A stretch of DNA of 64,000 nt from the NCBI RefSeq assembly GCF_018320785.1, contig NC_054877.1, forward strand, positions 24,720,329 to 24,784,328, read 5' to 3'. Origin of the DNA: Cheilinus undulatus. Its lineage: Eukaryota > Chordata > Actinopteri > Labriformes > Labridae. Every line of letters starts with the position of its first letter. Position 1 is the stretch's first letter. The notes beneath the pieces are model-generated. The model made no database searches, was not told the origin of the DNA, and saw only the letters and a list, made by a program, of their open reading frames with translations. Positions 20,901 through 34,004 of this stretch are shown here, in pieces. The translations under genes and the position numbers were made by a program.

Positions 20901-23900
20901 ATTTTCAGCTCCAAAATGAGGGAGCTACCAGTCCAACCCACATGCAGTGATATCATCAATAAATCCCAATTGAAGAGGGCCCTTCCTCTGGGTTTTTCAG
21001 GGCCCCTGCCAATACTGTAGGCAGGCCTGTATTGCAGGTATAAAGAGCAAAATGTCAATTTTTTTGAAAGTTTTAGCTGACCCGTGTGACATCCAGTTTC
21101 AACAATGAAATGGCAACAAAATCTCCTTCATGGCTGTAACAGTCCTGAAGTTTATTAAATGTTTTCCTTTTGCCTTCTGTAAGATTTTGACAGGCCAGTT
21201 CAAACAGTAAAAATCCTTCTGAAGTTTTTAGAAAACTTCAGTATTCCTTTTTAATATTACTGCTAATCGTTTCTGACTTGAAACCAGCTGTGTGGGAATA
21301 GCGGTTGTGAATGAATGTGGAGTCAAGCTGCACAAACTCCCACTGTAGTCCTCCATATACTCCCTAGAGCATGTCACATGCGTGTACAGTGTGTGATTTT
21401 CGAGCGTCTTAATCCAAAGGTTGTCTGGATACGCATAGCCTCTGCATTTAAACTAACATCCGAGTTTTTTTTTTCATCCAATGTAGCCAAAAGGGTTTCA
21501 GCAGAAGCCCCCCTTCCTCCTCCTGCTTCTACTCTCCCCTCCACATCACGGTTAATTTAAAACCATGGCTGCGTTAGTGTGCTCCTTCAAATACCGCACT
21601 ATTTCTTCCAGGACCCTGTGGGAGATTGGCAGGTCCCCATTGGACTGAGCGAGAAAGTGCCACAAGACAAAAATATCAGCATTTGGACATGATGAAGAAA
21701 GCCTTTATGCACAGGGTAACAAAAAACAGCTTGTGTTAAATACCTCCTGGATAGAAGGTGAGGCCTGCTTTAATGTAGACAAGTGGGATATGTCATTGGA
21801 TGAGATAACATTAGCCTACATAGCCTCCAGGGCTGCCAAATGTGCCTCAAATGTAGCAATGTACGTCAGGATGTGTGTTGATGGAGCAAATACTAGTCAT
21901 GGTCTCTTACTGCACCCAATTCCAGGCAAAATGTTTAACTTAATAAATTTTTGTTTGGTTGTTTTTTAAACCTGCCATGACATAACTTTATGTTTTCCAG
22001 AAGTCATGTGGGATATCTCCCCAAATGTGCATAAACAAGAGCTTTATGTTAAGCATGTGTAGTTGATAGGAACATGGCCAGTAGAAACTGCATTTGGGTC
22101 TTAAATAAAGTTTCCTGCTCTTCATTACTCATTTTTAATTTCGGTGAAAAACCACTGTTGACACAGATTAATTTGGCCACTCTTGTTTGCTCCAGTGATT
22201 AAAGAGTATCATCACTCTCAAATAAATTACACTCAGCCAAACAATTTTAATATTGTTTTATGTAGCTGTATTACGCAGAGAGGTGTAGATTTATTCCAAA
22301 ATGCCCAATAACCCACCAAACCAAACACAAACTTATGTAAACACAGCGTACGTAAACAGCCTCAACTATTTGTCATTCCAGGTTTGAATGACTCCTTTCT
22401 CCATCCTTCTCCTCAGAGGTATTCCCTCGTTCTGGACCGATGCTTCCTGCAGACCATTGACTGCATCCAGAAACTAAAGTAAACAGTGGAGCTGTGAACG
22501 TAGAGGTTAAAGTTAGCCATCAGTATATGAGGGATCTGTGAACTTTACTCAGGCCAGAAAACGGTTTGTGCCCTCTATGAGTCCATTCATCTCCCAGTGC
22601 CTCTCATTTACATGTAATGGAAAGAAAATAAACAGCGGGCTCCTAATGTGCTCATTTACAGTAAGTAGATATAAAGTAATGAGCTGTTATCTTTGTGAAG
22701 ACAGGAGAGAAACACTGATGAGTTTTTTTGCAAATTAATATAGATAAAAGTCTGCAGGATGAGTTAAGTTGCTAACACACGTGACCACTCATTAGATTGA
22801 TCTTGATTTTCATCTGTGCCTATTGCACGCTTAAACCAAACTTTTTAGTCATGCTCTCCTTTTTTATATGCTTTTCTTGGCTTCCTATTTGCCTAAAGGC
22901 TTTTTCTGTGTCCTCATATCAGCAACCTTGAACAAAGGTGACATGGCCTGCAGTGATTGTCATGTCCTGTCAACCTTTTATGATGTGTTTTGAAATTTAA
23001 ATTGGACACAGTTTTGGAAAACCCACCTCACAAGGAGCAAAATATCAGCCTCAATCTGCACAGCTGTACCCACATTCTCCACCTCACACGCTTCTCTTCT
23101 TTCAAAACTGACTGTGTCTGCTGAGCCCAGAGTAGACAAAAAGATTTACAGTGCAACAAGGCCATTTAAGAAAGTTGTAAAGGACAGTTGCAGCTGTCTG
23201 AACTGAGCTATTGCAGCCCAAATGACTGATGGTGTTGTCTGTTTGTTGTCCAGTTTGTCAAGTTGCCAACTGCTGGTTTTAGAAAGAAAGGCATGTCATA
23301 TCTTTTAACAGCAAATCAGCACCTTGGCGAAACTGCTCCAGGAATAACTGTGAAAAACTGACAGAAAATGGGATTTCTACCAGCCTCATACTCATGGCAT
23401 AAATTGGCGTAACCTCTAGGTATTCAATCAAAGCACCCACAGATTATTCCAGAGAGATTTAATACGAGTTGAACAATAATTTATTGTACATATTTTGATG
23501 AGAGAGAAATGGTAGGGATAGGATTCCCCTATGGAGTCTAGATACTGTTAATGAGGGATGCAGGATCAGGTGAGGAGTAGACTTCTGAGAAGCTGGATCA
23601 GGACACCAATAAGATGATAAACTGAATGGAGATGGCTGGGGTGAAGGAGGGTTGCTGCAATGAAATTACAGGTTGACTGTGAAAGAATGGACTATAGATT
23701 TCAAATACGACAGGTGCATGATGATTGGTCAAAGAAGGATTTGGGAAATCTAAATTTCATAGCCACTCACTATCCTTTTCCTCATCAAGAACATACACTA
23801 TAAGTTATGTGCAGCTATAAGACAGGCATAGAAGGCAGTAATGGAAAAATGGAGTCATTGCCATGAAATGATATTGTCCTCGCAGTAGCAGTGGTGTGAA

Positions 23901-26900
23901 CTAAGGCTTTCAGAATGTAGCTTGTTGCAAGCAATTGCAGGTTTGAAGCCTTCTTGTTGCCAATCTTTAATTTAAAATGTTTTAACTGCTTAACTCTGCA
24001 ACTGAAACACAGCAAGAAATCTAATGAAGAAACTGGGCATACAAACCACCTTTTGCAGTTTGATAAGGTGCAGAGGACTAACGTTTGGACGTGCACTGCG
24101 TCTTCATTAGAGCAAACAGTAGTGGTTTAAATCTCTCCCTTCTAGAGAGGTGTTGTTGAACAAACTCCTCAGGAGATAGGTTTCTTAAATGCATGCTCAT
24201 CACCATTGAATGACTCAACCCTCTGTGACTGACACTGTAGACAAGAAGAAACAGATTATTTAAAGTTCAATAACTTCTGAACCATACATCAACCCTAACT
24301 TTATTTCCTCTTGCAGCCTGCCATGACACTGTCCATGCCTTCATAGCCCTTATGGAGGATTTTCTAGCAAGCCTGAAACTTGGGTGACTGTCCAGGTCTT
24401 TCAAGATTAAATCCACACCAGTCACTCTGATATTGAACATTTTTGTCAATTTTTCATCAAGTTTTCGATCATATCTACTGCTATCCACCATATTGTTTTC
24501 CTACAGTGGCTGTGGCTCTGTGTCACTCTAGACAGGAACTGCTTTGAATAAAGGCCAAAAACAGCCAGTACAAAGAAATGCTAGGACTTTTTGTAAATTT
24601 GTACATATTGTAAAGATTTTGTTTTGTTATTGAAGGATAATTTTTTTACTTTTTGGTCACCGTGATATGGGAACACAAGTTTGTGCTAAGAAGGTCATAG
24701 TCATGATCATTTATGTGTTTATTGTGTTTAAGACAGTAAGTTCAGGTGAGACAAAATGGTTAGAAAATAGCTCAAGGATCAGAGGGTTAATGAAGAATGT
24801 ATTATTTTGCACAGTTTGTCGTAGCAGGTGATTTACTATCTATTAAAATTGTTGGCCTATGTATATTAAATCACAAATCAAAGCCACAAGTCAAATACCT
24901 TGATGTATCCTCTTTTCTATTGATATGTGCATATGAAAATACTATTAATGTGTGTCTTTGGCTTTTCAATTGAAGCATGCTGTGAATATGAACAAAAATG
25001 CAATGGGAAATCCTTTCCTTTCCATCATGTACTATGTGCTTTTTGTTGCGTATGTTAGCTGGAATTGTAGTTTGGGTTGACTTTAGTGTTGTCTATTGCT
25101 TTTCTCACTACTACCTTGTTTTTATTTTTAGCATGTTTTAAAGAAAGAAAGAAAAAAGGCAAGAAATAAATCAAAGCTTGACAAACAGGGAGCAAAATGT
25201 AAGCCCAAGATTTAATGGCTGGGTAATTTAAATTCAAGAGAATACTTCTCCGGATGGCTGGCCGGAGAGGTGATTGCTTATGATTTCACAGGTGTCTCCC
25301 TATGGGCATTCTCGGTTGAGTGTTTGGCAATTAGCACAAGGGCTGCCAGTTTTTAATAATATATGTTGTGTGTGTAGAGTTTTTTCACTTAGTGTGAGGC
25401 TGTGAATTCGCACTTTTTATTTGGGCCCTGACTGATTTTTGCCTCTTATGTTTTAAGTTTCCATAACAGGATTTAATTTTTTAGTTTTTGAGTGACAGTA
25501 ATAAAACTGTTGTGTGAAAGCAATCATCTTCATTTCAGTATTTTGTTTCTTCATTGCACTCAGTAAATATTAATTTTCTTTATGGCTATCATTATTTAAT
25601 CAACTGGATGTACAGAAAAGTGGCTTGTTTATGGAACCAATAAAATAAAAAATAGACATGATAATTTAAGTGCTATAAATTGTCCTTTATCAAATAATAC
25701 AAGCAGAAGTGAAGAGGTTTCTCTGGATGGTAAAGAAATAGGAATATGTCCTTGTGGTGACTTTGGAGTCCAATTTCATAGCTGTGTTTTTGTTTTTCTG
25801 AAATCAGCAAAAGAGCCCAGATAGACTCCAAAACACTCTAAACTCATGCCAGGGTTTCCGTGAGAGCTGCACTCTTTGACACACAAAAGTATTTTGCAGT
25901 TTTTAACCCTCCTTGCTCCACTTTAAAGACTCTTTCCGCTCCAAATTGCTGCTTTTACTGCCAATCTTGACTGTTTGTTCGCCGTCGCCTTACTCCCAAC
26001 TCCAAGATGGAAGAATAATTTACAGACTCCAAATTGAAGAGTTTACTGTGTTTTAGCCTCCTCAAAATAATACATTCAAGAAACATACTATCTCACATGT
26101 GATGGTCATCTAGGCAAAATATGATGCTCTTGACATGTGATGCTGCATTTTTATGTACCTGTCAAAGCAGATGGACGTGTAGTGTATACATTAAAACATG
26201 CCTTTTTATTTATAGCCAGTTAGCAGCAGAGCTGGATGTTTGATTCACTGGCTGTGTAATGTGTGTGTCCATCATCACTGGTGCAGATATCCTCATGGTT
26301 TTCAGCCAGTTGAAGGGCAGGTCTTTTAATGGATATATAGGCTAGTTGTTCTAAACCGCCTTTAACATGTGTGGACACAATGCATATTGACATTTTGCAC
26401 ACAGTTCTGACCTGTTGCCTTCTGGAGATGAGTGCCTCTCATGTCAGGCTGCTGCTTTTTATGGTTTTACCTTTTTCTGATACTTCACAGCAGAGAGAGA
26501 GAGAGAAATAATTAGGAGAGAAAAAAGGATGGCATGCCTTCTCATCACCCCAGGAAGCTTTTCACTACTTCCTGAAATTCTGTGTGTGCATCATAAATAC
26601 AAATGTGTGAATCTATGTTTTAGCACAATAAATACATCCACTCACTGATACTTAATGGCTCCTCATTACATCTGCAGATAATTTTCAACCACTTTGAATG
26701 GATGCGTTAAAAACTGTACGTAAACAAACAAGAAATATTCCATGTTTCAAAGCTCAACCAACATTCCTAAGATGCATCATTAAAACAGAGCCAACAACCA
26801 AATCAAAAATATACATGTAATTATTTCTGTCTTTCTGTGCCATGAACAAGCTGAAAGCCAGCAGAAAAGACAGTGTGTAGTTAGGTGATACACCTTGCTA

Positions 26901-27235
26901 AAAATAGCACAGATTTCAACACCCTAAGCAAAAGCTCTATCACCTTACTTGTCCTCACCCCCTGATACCCGGCTTTAATGGCTCAGAGCTTGTTTCTTCC
27001 CTCACACAGGATCACACAAAATCTCTCCAAAAGGAGGCCTTTACTCCCTGTGCTGCAGTATGACAAGTGATTTGACCTTCAGTATTTCAGAGGATGTTGT
27101 CCACTTAAACTGGACCCTGAGCAGGGGGTTCTTTGGAGAATGCTTCACATCATGGACCAAAAGAAACCAGTGAAGGATTAGGGGATTAACTGAAAAGCAA
27201 AGATGTTGAAAATAAGCAGTGACAATGTGCTGAAA
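20901..27235. other. Gene-poor intergenic DNA
   Basis: No exon of a known gene is recognised here, apart from the exon-like stretch at 22417. One repeat (24208-24791) is annotated separately. The remainder is AT-rich and contains only short, unsupported open frames. Confidence 0.5.
24208..24791 (+). repeat. Interspersed repeat with AACCCTCTG / CAGAGGGTTAA ends, copy 2
   Basis: The left end 'caaccctctgtgactga' and the right end 'ggatcagagggttaa' form a terminal inverted repeat. The interior ('gcctgccatgacactgtccatg', 'aaatccacaccagt', 'gttagaaaatagctcaagg') is colinear with 12720-13485. It is a non-autonomous DNA element of unknown superfamily. Confidence 0.6.
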
Positions 27236-27955
27236 TACAGTGAACCCCCCAAGTATACACCTCCTTGGATGTTTTACCCTTTTATTGATGTAATAAATCA
27301 ATCTTCTTCTCAGCAGCTGACACTGGAAACCTTGTGGATTGTAAAATGAATATGGCAAAATCAAGGAAATCCTCGAGGACAATCTTTTTCAGTTTGCAAA
27401 AGAACTACGTTTTGGGAGAAGATTTATTTTTCAGTAAGACAATGGCTGGAAGCATCAGCAAAAGCTACACAGAGATGGTTTAAAGACAACAAGGTGAATG
27501 CTCTGGAGTGGCTGAGTCAAAGCCCAGACCTCAGTCTAATAAAGAATTTGCAGCCAAACTTGAAAAAGGTGGTTTACGTGATGCCCGTGCAACCTGTCAG
27601 AGCTTTAGCAGTTTTGCAAAGAAGAATGGAGTAAAATTGCAGTGTCCAGCTGTGCAAGCTTGACTGAGAACCATCCACACAGACTCAGTGCTGTGATTGC
27701 AGCCAAAGGTGAATCTACTAAATACTGACGTGAAGGGAGCGGATATTTATGCAGTCACTTATTTTACCTTACATTTTTTTTTTTTTTTTTAAATTGACAT
27801 TACTTTCTAGAAATCTGTTTTCAATTTGGCTTTGAAGAAATTTTATGTATTTTTTGTGTAATAAAAAGGTCTAACTATATTGTGCATGACTGATTTATAA
27901 AACCAATAAAGCGTAAAACATCAAAAGAGGGGAATACTTTTTTATAGCTACTGTA
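27236..27955 (+). mobile_element. Tc1-like element, internally deleted, TIRs intact
   Basis: The left end is TACAGTG followed by 'cttggatgttttaccc'. The right end is 'gtaaaacatc...gaatac...ctactgta', its inverse, with TA at both borders. The interior keeps the transposase 3' part ('aacaaggtgaatgctctggagtggctgagtcaaagcccagacctcag') but lacks the 5' half. It is the same family as 16965-18271. Confidence 0.75.
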
Positions 27956-28049
27956 AACAGGAATCAAGCTTGGCTAGAAATCATTCCTAAAATTTTTTCC
28001 CTTCCAAAACCAGCATTATGGCTGCTTAATGAATTACGTACATATAGAT

Positions 28050-29280
28050 TTGGCTCTGTTAAGAAAGTCACATTGGACAAAGCTCAAAAGGAAATTCATG
28101 TTAGCTTAATATTTCTGATGGCTTATGTCAATATCACTGGCACTGCTCTCTCCTGGCTAAGAGCTTACCTCACTGACAGACAATAGTTCATTCACATCAA
28201 CAGATGCACCTCCTCTTAGAGACCCTGTAAAGTTAAATGCTAAAGTGATGCGATACTAAAGTTCAGTAAACTATCTGTTGATAGACACAGTCTATCCCTG
28301 CCAAGTCTGTCAATAAAAGCCTCCAATGTTAAGCATCACTGAAGACTTCATTTTGAAGAACAACTTCAGGAAATGGAGTGTTTTCAGCAGCAACTTAGAC
28401 GTCTCATTGCGGGAGAGAACATTAACTTTGCATAACTCAGAAAATGAGATATAAGAAATACCTGTTGAATTAAATACAGGATGAGAAAATAAAACTGAGA
28501 CTTTTTAGCTCTAAACTGTCTGCCTGTTATGACATAATTGTGATTGTTTCTCAGGTTAGCTCACACAGAGAGCTGACAGGTCCAGCAGAGCAGACGGATA
28601 ATTTCCTCCAGTCAGGTTATAGCATTTTGAAGCTTACTATTATAAACTTGGAGATTTTTGTTTTTTCTTTTGGACTTAAATTTTGCCTGGTGGTTCATGG
28701 CCTGTCATACAACAAGCCTAAATAACAGATTTATCATCACTTTACACAATCTTAAAGCTCTTTTTTGACAAGGTGGCCCCTGAGGCTCACTGCTTGGACT
28801 CCTCTTGTTCATTACCTCCACTTGGAAATATCATCATCCATTATAACCCTAACCCTATCTGCCAAAATAATATTATGGTTGAGCACCAGTTTCCTACACT
28901 AAGTTCCGATCAACCTGTCAATCTGACATCATGACTATTTACCCAAAATTGTTTGAAATTTTATCTTCAAAACTGACAACTCCACCCTTTTTCTCTCTCT
29001 GAATGTCTTGTTATCATTTTGGACAGTCACCCTTGTGTTGATCCCTTGAGCAACACGTCACCTAGCTCACTAAAATAATCTTTTGCCCTAAAACATAGCC
29101 TCCATCTGTCCATTACTACCATTCCCTGCTGCTGAAACCTCCATTCATTCCTTTATTACATTCACACTTGACGGCTGCAATAGCATCCTTTGTGCTTCGT
29201 CTTCCAAAGTTATCAATAAACTTTCCACAACTGGCTGCTATGATCTCACCCCTGTCCTTTAAAATTCCCCTTTCCTAGTC
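28050..29280 (+). mobile_element. L2-like LINE remnant (reverse transcriptase fragments)
   Basis: At 28133-28205 a broken frame reads ITGTALSWLRAYLTDRQ, a motif of the RT thumb of L2/CR1-type LINEs. At 29130-29215 'PFPAAETSIHSFITFTLDGCNSIL' in broken form matches the usual HAFITSRLDYCNxLL block. The two blocks are separated by unrelated sequence, including the repeat at 28560-28760. Confidence 0.6.
28560..28760 (+). repeat. Interspersed repeat, also at 43.70-44.06 kb
   Basis: 'gagatttttgttttttcttttggacttaaattttgcctgg' followed by 'cctgtcatacaacaagcctaaataacagattta' is closely matched at about 43955-44045. The longer copy at 43700 is mirrored by an inverted copy at 45410-45645. Confidence 0.55.
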
Positions 29281-30335
29281 CACACAAAACTAAATGCAAA
29301 AAAATCTGCATTTTTTCACACAGAAAATCTCTGTGTTTGGCACTATTTTGAGAGGCAACCTTTGGCCATGTGCTCTTCTGCCTCAGTGTATCCTGCCACC
29401 AGACCAGCAATTAGATCTCCAGGCTTCGACAGGGACAACAATAACGAACCAAACTAAAAATATTATTTAAGCTCAGTTCATTAAAAGAATAAAGCAATAA
29501 AAAAAAACACAGCCATAAATTTACTTGCATTCTAAATTTCCATTCAGATCTTCTGGTCGGGGCCAGATTTTCCTAAATTATCTTTGGAAAGTTGAAGAAC
29601 GTCTGTAACACAGTCCAAAACAACTCATTTTTTAGTTTTGCTCTACCTTAGTTTGTTGTTGTCTGTCGAGGCCTGCATGCCCAAACAGCTGATAGGATAT
29701 GCTGAGGTGGAAGAGCACGTAGCCAAAGTTGCCTTGCAACATCGAGTCAGACACAGAGGCTTTCTGGGTGAAAAATAGAAAGTTTACAAATTTTTCAATA
29801 CAGTGTACATTTGAGCCAACTTTTTTTTTTGGTCAATTTCTACATAAAACTCACTAATTTACAATTGCAATTGCAATTACAATTACAATCAACATAGAGC
29901 TTACTCTTCATGGTTTTTTAGGTTGCTATCCTTGGTTATAAACCCTCTCTGCTCCCTCAAAACTTCCCTCCCATTGAAGAGAACTTGGACCTCAGTAGGA
30001 ATAAAATAGGAGCATTATAATGGTACTGATAATAAATGCTCTCTCTCAAACATTTAAATGATCTGGTTAACAACTAAAATATCCAACTTAACTAAGCTAA
30101 TGCATTTTAAAAGCCTCAGCCACAGTAAAACAGATTTGTTATGGTAATTAGTAATTGCCTGATTAAAGTCTTTAACTTTCTTTTGATTAGGACGGCAATG
30201 TGCAGGACGAAGTATTATGACTCATTCATGAGCCGTTCTAAGAAGACATTTCCTCTTAGAACACATTTCTGCAATATTCCTAAGTGTCTTTATTGGGTTT
30301 TGTAAGGTTTATGGCGAAACAGAAACCCTTCCCAT
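29281..30335. other. Intergenic DNA without recognised features
   Basis: AT-rich with no supported open frame. A short internal palindrome-like run (ACAATTGCAATTGCAATTACAATTACAAT, split by position at about 29862-29888) is the only visible structure. Confidence 0.4.
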
Positions 30336-30876
30336 ATAGTGTTAACAAATTTATTAGACCACCTGTCATATTTGTCTCAAAGACCATCCAGCATCATGAA
30401 GTGCTTTAATGCAAACTCTTTCAGTGAGCTCTCCACATTTTACCATTTTGAACAGGAATGAGGAATTTCAAACTGAATTCACCCAAATTTGAGCCAGCTC
30501 ACTGGGCTTCTCTGAGAAGTCAGAAATTAATCAAGCGCAACATTCAACCACTAAAATGAATTTTTCTGTTCAGGAATGCAAGTAAATAACTATAATTTGA
30601 CATATTAATCAAGAAATAATAATGTGCTTTACTATTTTTCAGCTTTTTTTTTTGGAAATCAGTAAATTTAAAAATTCATGGATAACACTAATAATTATAT
30701 TTTAGCATTAAAAATATCATTTGGGTTAAAGACCTTCTACATATTGGTGTATTAACCATTGCAGAAACATAAAAAATGATTTTGGTAATTACCAATGCTG
30801 TTAATTTAGGGCAGCTGTGGCATAAACCTTACTTTGGTTAGGGTTAGGGTGGTCTAATAAATTTGTTAAGCACTGT
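30336..30876. mobile_element. Non-autonomous element with AACAAATTTATTAGACCACC TIRs
   Basis: The left end is TATAGTG plus TTAACAAATTTATTAGACC. The right end is its inverse, GGTCTAATAAATTTGTTAAG then CACTGTA. TA lies at both borders, as in Tc1/mariner elements. The 540-bp interior shows no transposase. Two telomere-like GGTTAGGGTTAGGGT units lie just inside the right TIR (about 30837-30850). Confidence 0.7.
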
Positions 30877-31005
30877 AACAACCTGCTCTGTTTACTTTTT
30901 AGAGATAAAGACACATCTTACTACCAAGCTGTTAGGCTCAAATTACTCAAATTACACAAACCATTACCAAAAATCAGCTAAGCTAATTGTCCCGTCGTTT
31001 TTTTT

Positions 31006-31042
31006 TTTTCTTTTCTTTCTTTTTTCTTTCTTTCTTTCTTTT
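31006..31042. repeat. (TTTC)n microsatellite
   Basis: This is an interrupted TTTC/TTTTC pyrimidine tract. Confidence 0.85.
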
Positions 31043-32930
31043 CCCCTACAGGAAACAGACCAACATCAAAAATAAATGCTTTCCATGGCTTGATATAATA
31101 GAAGCCCTCCTAAGTCTGTGATTAGAGCCTTGTAACTAGCTACTGTCTGCTTTTTATTTTTAGGAGTGAGTTCCTAAATGGATCATTTTGTTATATGTAG
31201 TTGGCCAGTCAGAATGAAGTATGTTATAAGTCTGTGAGAAAACATTTAGGAATGAAAACTAAACAAGACAAGACATGGTAAGACATGAAATACCAAAGAC
31301 TGATTTCAAGCTAGTATATGAAGTGATGGGATCTGTCATTATAATTCTTTATGATGTGAAATCAGCCCTATTTTAACAAAGGTGTGATAAAGAACATCAG
31401 GAGAAGAGTATGAAGCAGCATCATAATACACACGAGGTTGCTTTATAAACATTATCACCCTCGCCTGCTGCCATGTTGCTAATTTTCCTGAATATTTCCT
31501 TCTGTGTTTACCTTGACTACAAAAAGAAATTTGGGTACTGGCAGGAAAAAATGCTGGCAAAGCAAGGGCAAAAATCTGGTCATGTTCACTGGACCTTATT
31601 TGAACCATCTGAAGAAAAATATCTAGAAAAATTTTAAAAAGATATTGGTGAATGAGGCCAGTCTAGTGATTGTGACATGGACTTTTATTGTGTACTTTCT
31701 CCAGCACAAATTCAAGAAAATTCAAGAAACATTTCTGAAGATTTTGCTATTTAAGGCCTATTGTTGCTACAGGATAATCATGTTACTCCAGGATGTTGAA
31801 CATTCAATGACAAATCTAAGAACCTGAGGAGGTGCACAGCTGATGTAGTGCTGGTTTAGTGATTGCATTCAACACCTCTGACAAAAGCCAATAATGGGAA
31901 GGTACCTCTGATTAAAGCTGAGATCTAGTGTACTCATTATCACCAAAAAAAAAAAAACACTCAAGGAGGAGTTCAGGCAAACATCACCTATCTATTGTCA
32001 TCAGGGAAACAAGACTTAAGAGCTCTGTATACAGTATCAAAGTGTGCACTCCTTAATCTATAGACATTTGTGTTGTGTCCCAGTTTCTATGACAACGAAT
32101 GGTTGAGTTATATTTCTTTAAGACAAGCTGGTGATGCAAAACTTTCACAGAGCCAAAGAAAGACTTATAAAATTTAAATTCATTGACCAAAACTCCACTT
32201 TGATGAATGACATTTTTAGTACAGAGCCTTCAATGACACTGGACTGATGCTGTTAATTCCCATATGAACTCTTTCTTTCTTTGCACTTTTCTGTCTGAAA
32301 TCTATTGGATGTGTGTGAAGTGTGTATATTGCCTGGATGTTATTGCAATTAGACTGTCAGAAGATATGCCTTCATAAAAATAACTAGACAAGTGTCCCTG
32401 TATGTGCCTATATACGGTAGATATTCTGTTCGAAAAAATACAACACAGCATTCAGAAAGTGGAAACTTCCTCTGGTAAAGTAACGTATTTCCAATAAAAC
32501 TGCTCTTATTGATGCACTAACCTTGAATATATAGTGGCACACAATTGCAAACTTTTCAGAGTGAAATAGGGGACACAATATTTAGTTTGGTGTTTAAAAG
32601 GAGTGTATAAGGGAAAAATGAGTATTTGACCAGTAGTTTTAATAAACTCGTTTAATTTCATTTTTAAACCTCCCCTTTCTCCAAATGGCTCCCCTGAAAA
32701 GAGATGTATACCACCAACACCATCTAAGAATAATTTTGATACATTTCTTACAAAATAGAATTTAAATTTAAAAAGGCATGACTCACCAATGGCAGTCACT
32801 TGAACTGAACCTGTTCTTTGTTGTCTTCTTTGTGCGTCATTGCCATATCAATAGAGGCAGATCCGCCACACAAAGGCATGCAAGTAGACGAAAAATATGT
32901 GAGTTTTCACAGACATAATAACTTCATGTT
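31043..32930. other. Intergenic DNA without recognised features
   Basis: Short open frames on both strands show no domain, splice or homology support. Confidence 0.4.
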
Positions 32931-34002
32931 GCCGTGTCTCCTGATGACAGGGTCACTTGACGCCCTTTTTAACTGTATTTTAGATATTAAATCATGGATG
33001 GCAGAGAACTTTTTAGAGCTCAACCAGGACAAAGTGTGAGTGTGACCATTTCTCTCTCAAGCCAATGCAGAGACATTGAATCATGCTTTTATCACTTGTA
33101 GAATTGACTATTGTAACGCTCTTCTTTCTGGTCTCTCTAAAAAAAATATCTCACACCTGCAGCTTCTCCACGACTCAGCTGCAAAAATGCTGACAAAGAC
33201 CAGAAGGAGAGAGATCACATTACACCGGTTTTAAGGTCTCTGCATTGGCTACCCCTAGATTTTAAGATTTTTTTTTTTTTTACTGTTTTTTGAAGCTCTT
33301 AATGGCCTTGGCCATTCTTATTTTTCTGATTTGCTTTTACCTTATGATCCCAGTAGAGCCCTTAGGTCTTCAGGACGTTCCCTGTTAACAGTCCCCAAAG
33401 TAAGAGCTAAATTCTACGGTGAGGCATCTTTTTATTACTACAGCCCCCGTCTGTGGAACAGCTTAGCTGAAGACCTGAGGGCTGTGCCTAATGTTAAATT
33501 TTTTTTAAAGTAAACTCAAGACATACCTTTTTGGTCTGGCCTTTTACTAAATTTTAGATCATTAACTGAATTATTTTTTAGTTTTTTAGCATTTCTCTCT
33601 CTCTAGTTTTGATATATTATCTTTTAGTATTTTATCCTCTTATCATTATCTACCATAATCATAATCTTTCCTCATTTTGAATTTTTAAGATGGCGTTTCC
33701 AAAGTATTCACCTTCCTGCTTTTACTAAATCCCTTGCTCATGATATAAAACGGACTTAGTAAATAGATTTGAGCTTTTATAGCGCTTTTCTAGACGTCTG
33801 ACTACTCAATGCGCTTTACTTGCCAATATTGTGTTTGGATTAAGGGGTGGGGATGAGGCAACAGGGATGAGGAGGGAGGGATGGGGTGGGGTAGTCATGT
33901 ATTCTTTCTTTTATATTCTGTTTGTGTGTAAAGCATTTTGTGCTACATTGTTTTGTATGAAAAGTGCTATACGTATAAAGATTGATTGATTGGTCGATTG
34001 AA
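32930..34002 (+). mobile_element. L2-like LINE 3' portion with (TTGA)n tail
   Basis: Broken frames read FNCILDIKSWMAENFLELNQ (end of the RT domain), then RIDYCNALLSGLSKKNISHLQ, then LLPYDPSRALRSSGRSLLTV, then YYSPRLWNSLAEDLRAVPNV. This is the standard C-terminus of fish L2 LINEs. The 3' end 'gtaaagcattttgtgctac...gtgctata' followed by GATTGATTG repeats at about 33980-34002 is also typical. Frameshifts and stops make it inactive. Confidence 0.85.
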
Positions 34003-34004
34003 TA

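Larger units (their letters stand above)
18780..22485 (+). other. Possible additional ccdc13 3' exons (unproven)
   Basis: Three stretches look exon-like. At 18780 a strong acceptor (CTTTTCTGTGGCAG) opens a 34-codon frame starting QYLFPSG. At about 18968 there is a frame HCLQTELIMMSGLHGDAHAL that then stops. At 22417 a very strong acceptor (CTCCATCCTTCTCCTCAG) is followed by RYSLVLDRCFLQTIDCIQKL and TAA at 22482. None can be joined confidently to exon 11, whose donor-like site is phase 2. They may be real CCDC13 C-terminal exons, decayed exons, or chance. Confidence 0.25.

Noticed and set aside
30837-30850. Interstitial telomere array
   Set aside because: Only about two GGTTAG units are present, too short to be called an array.
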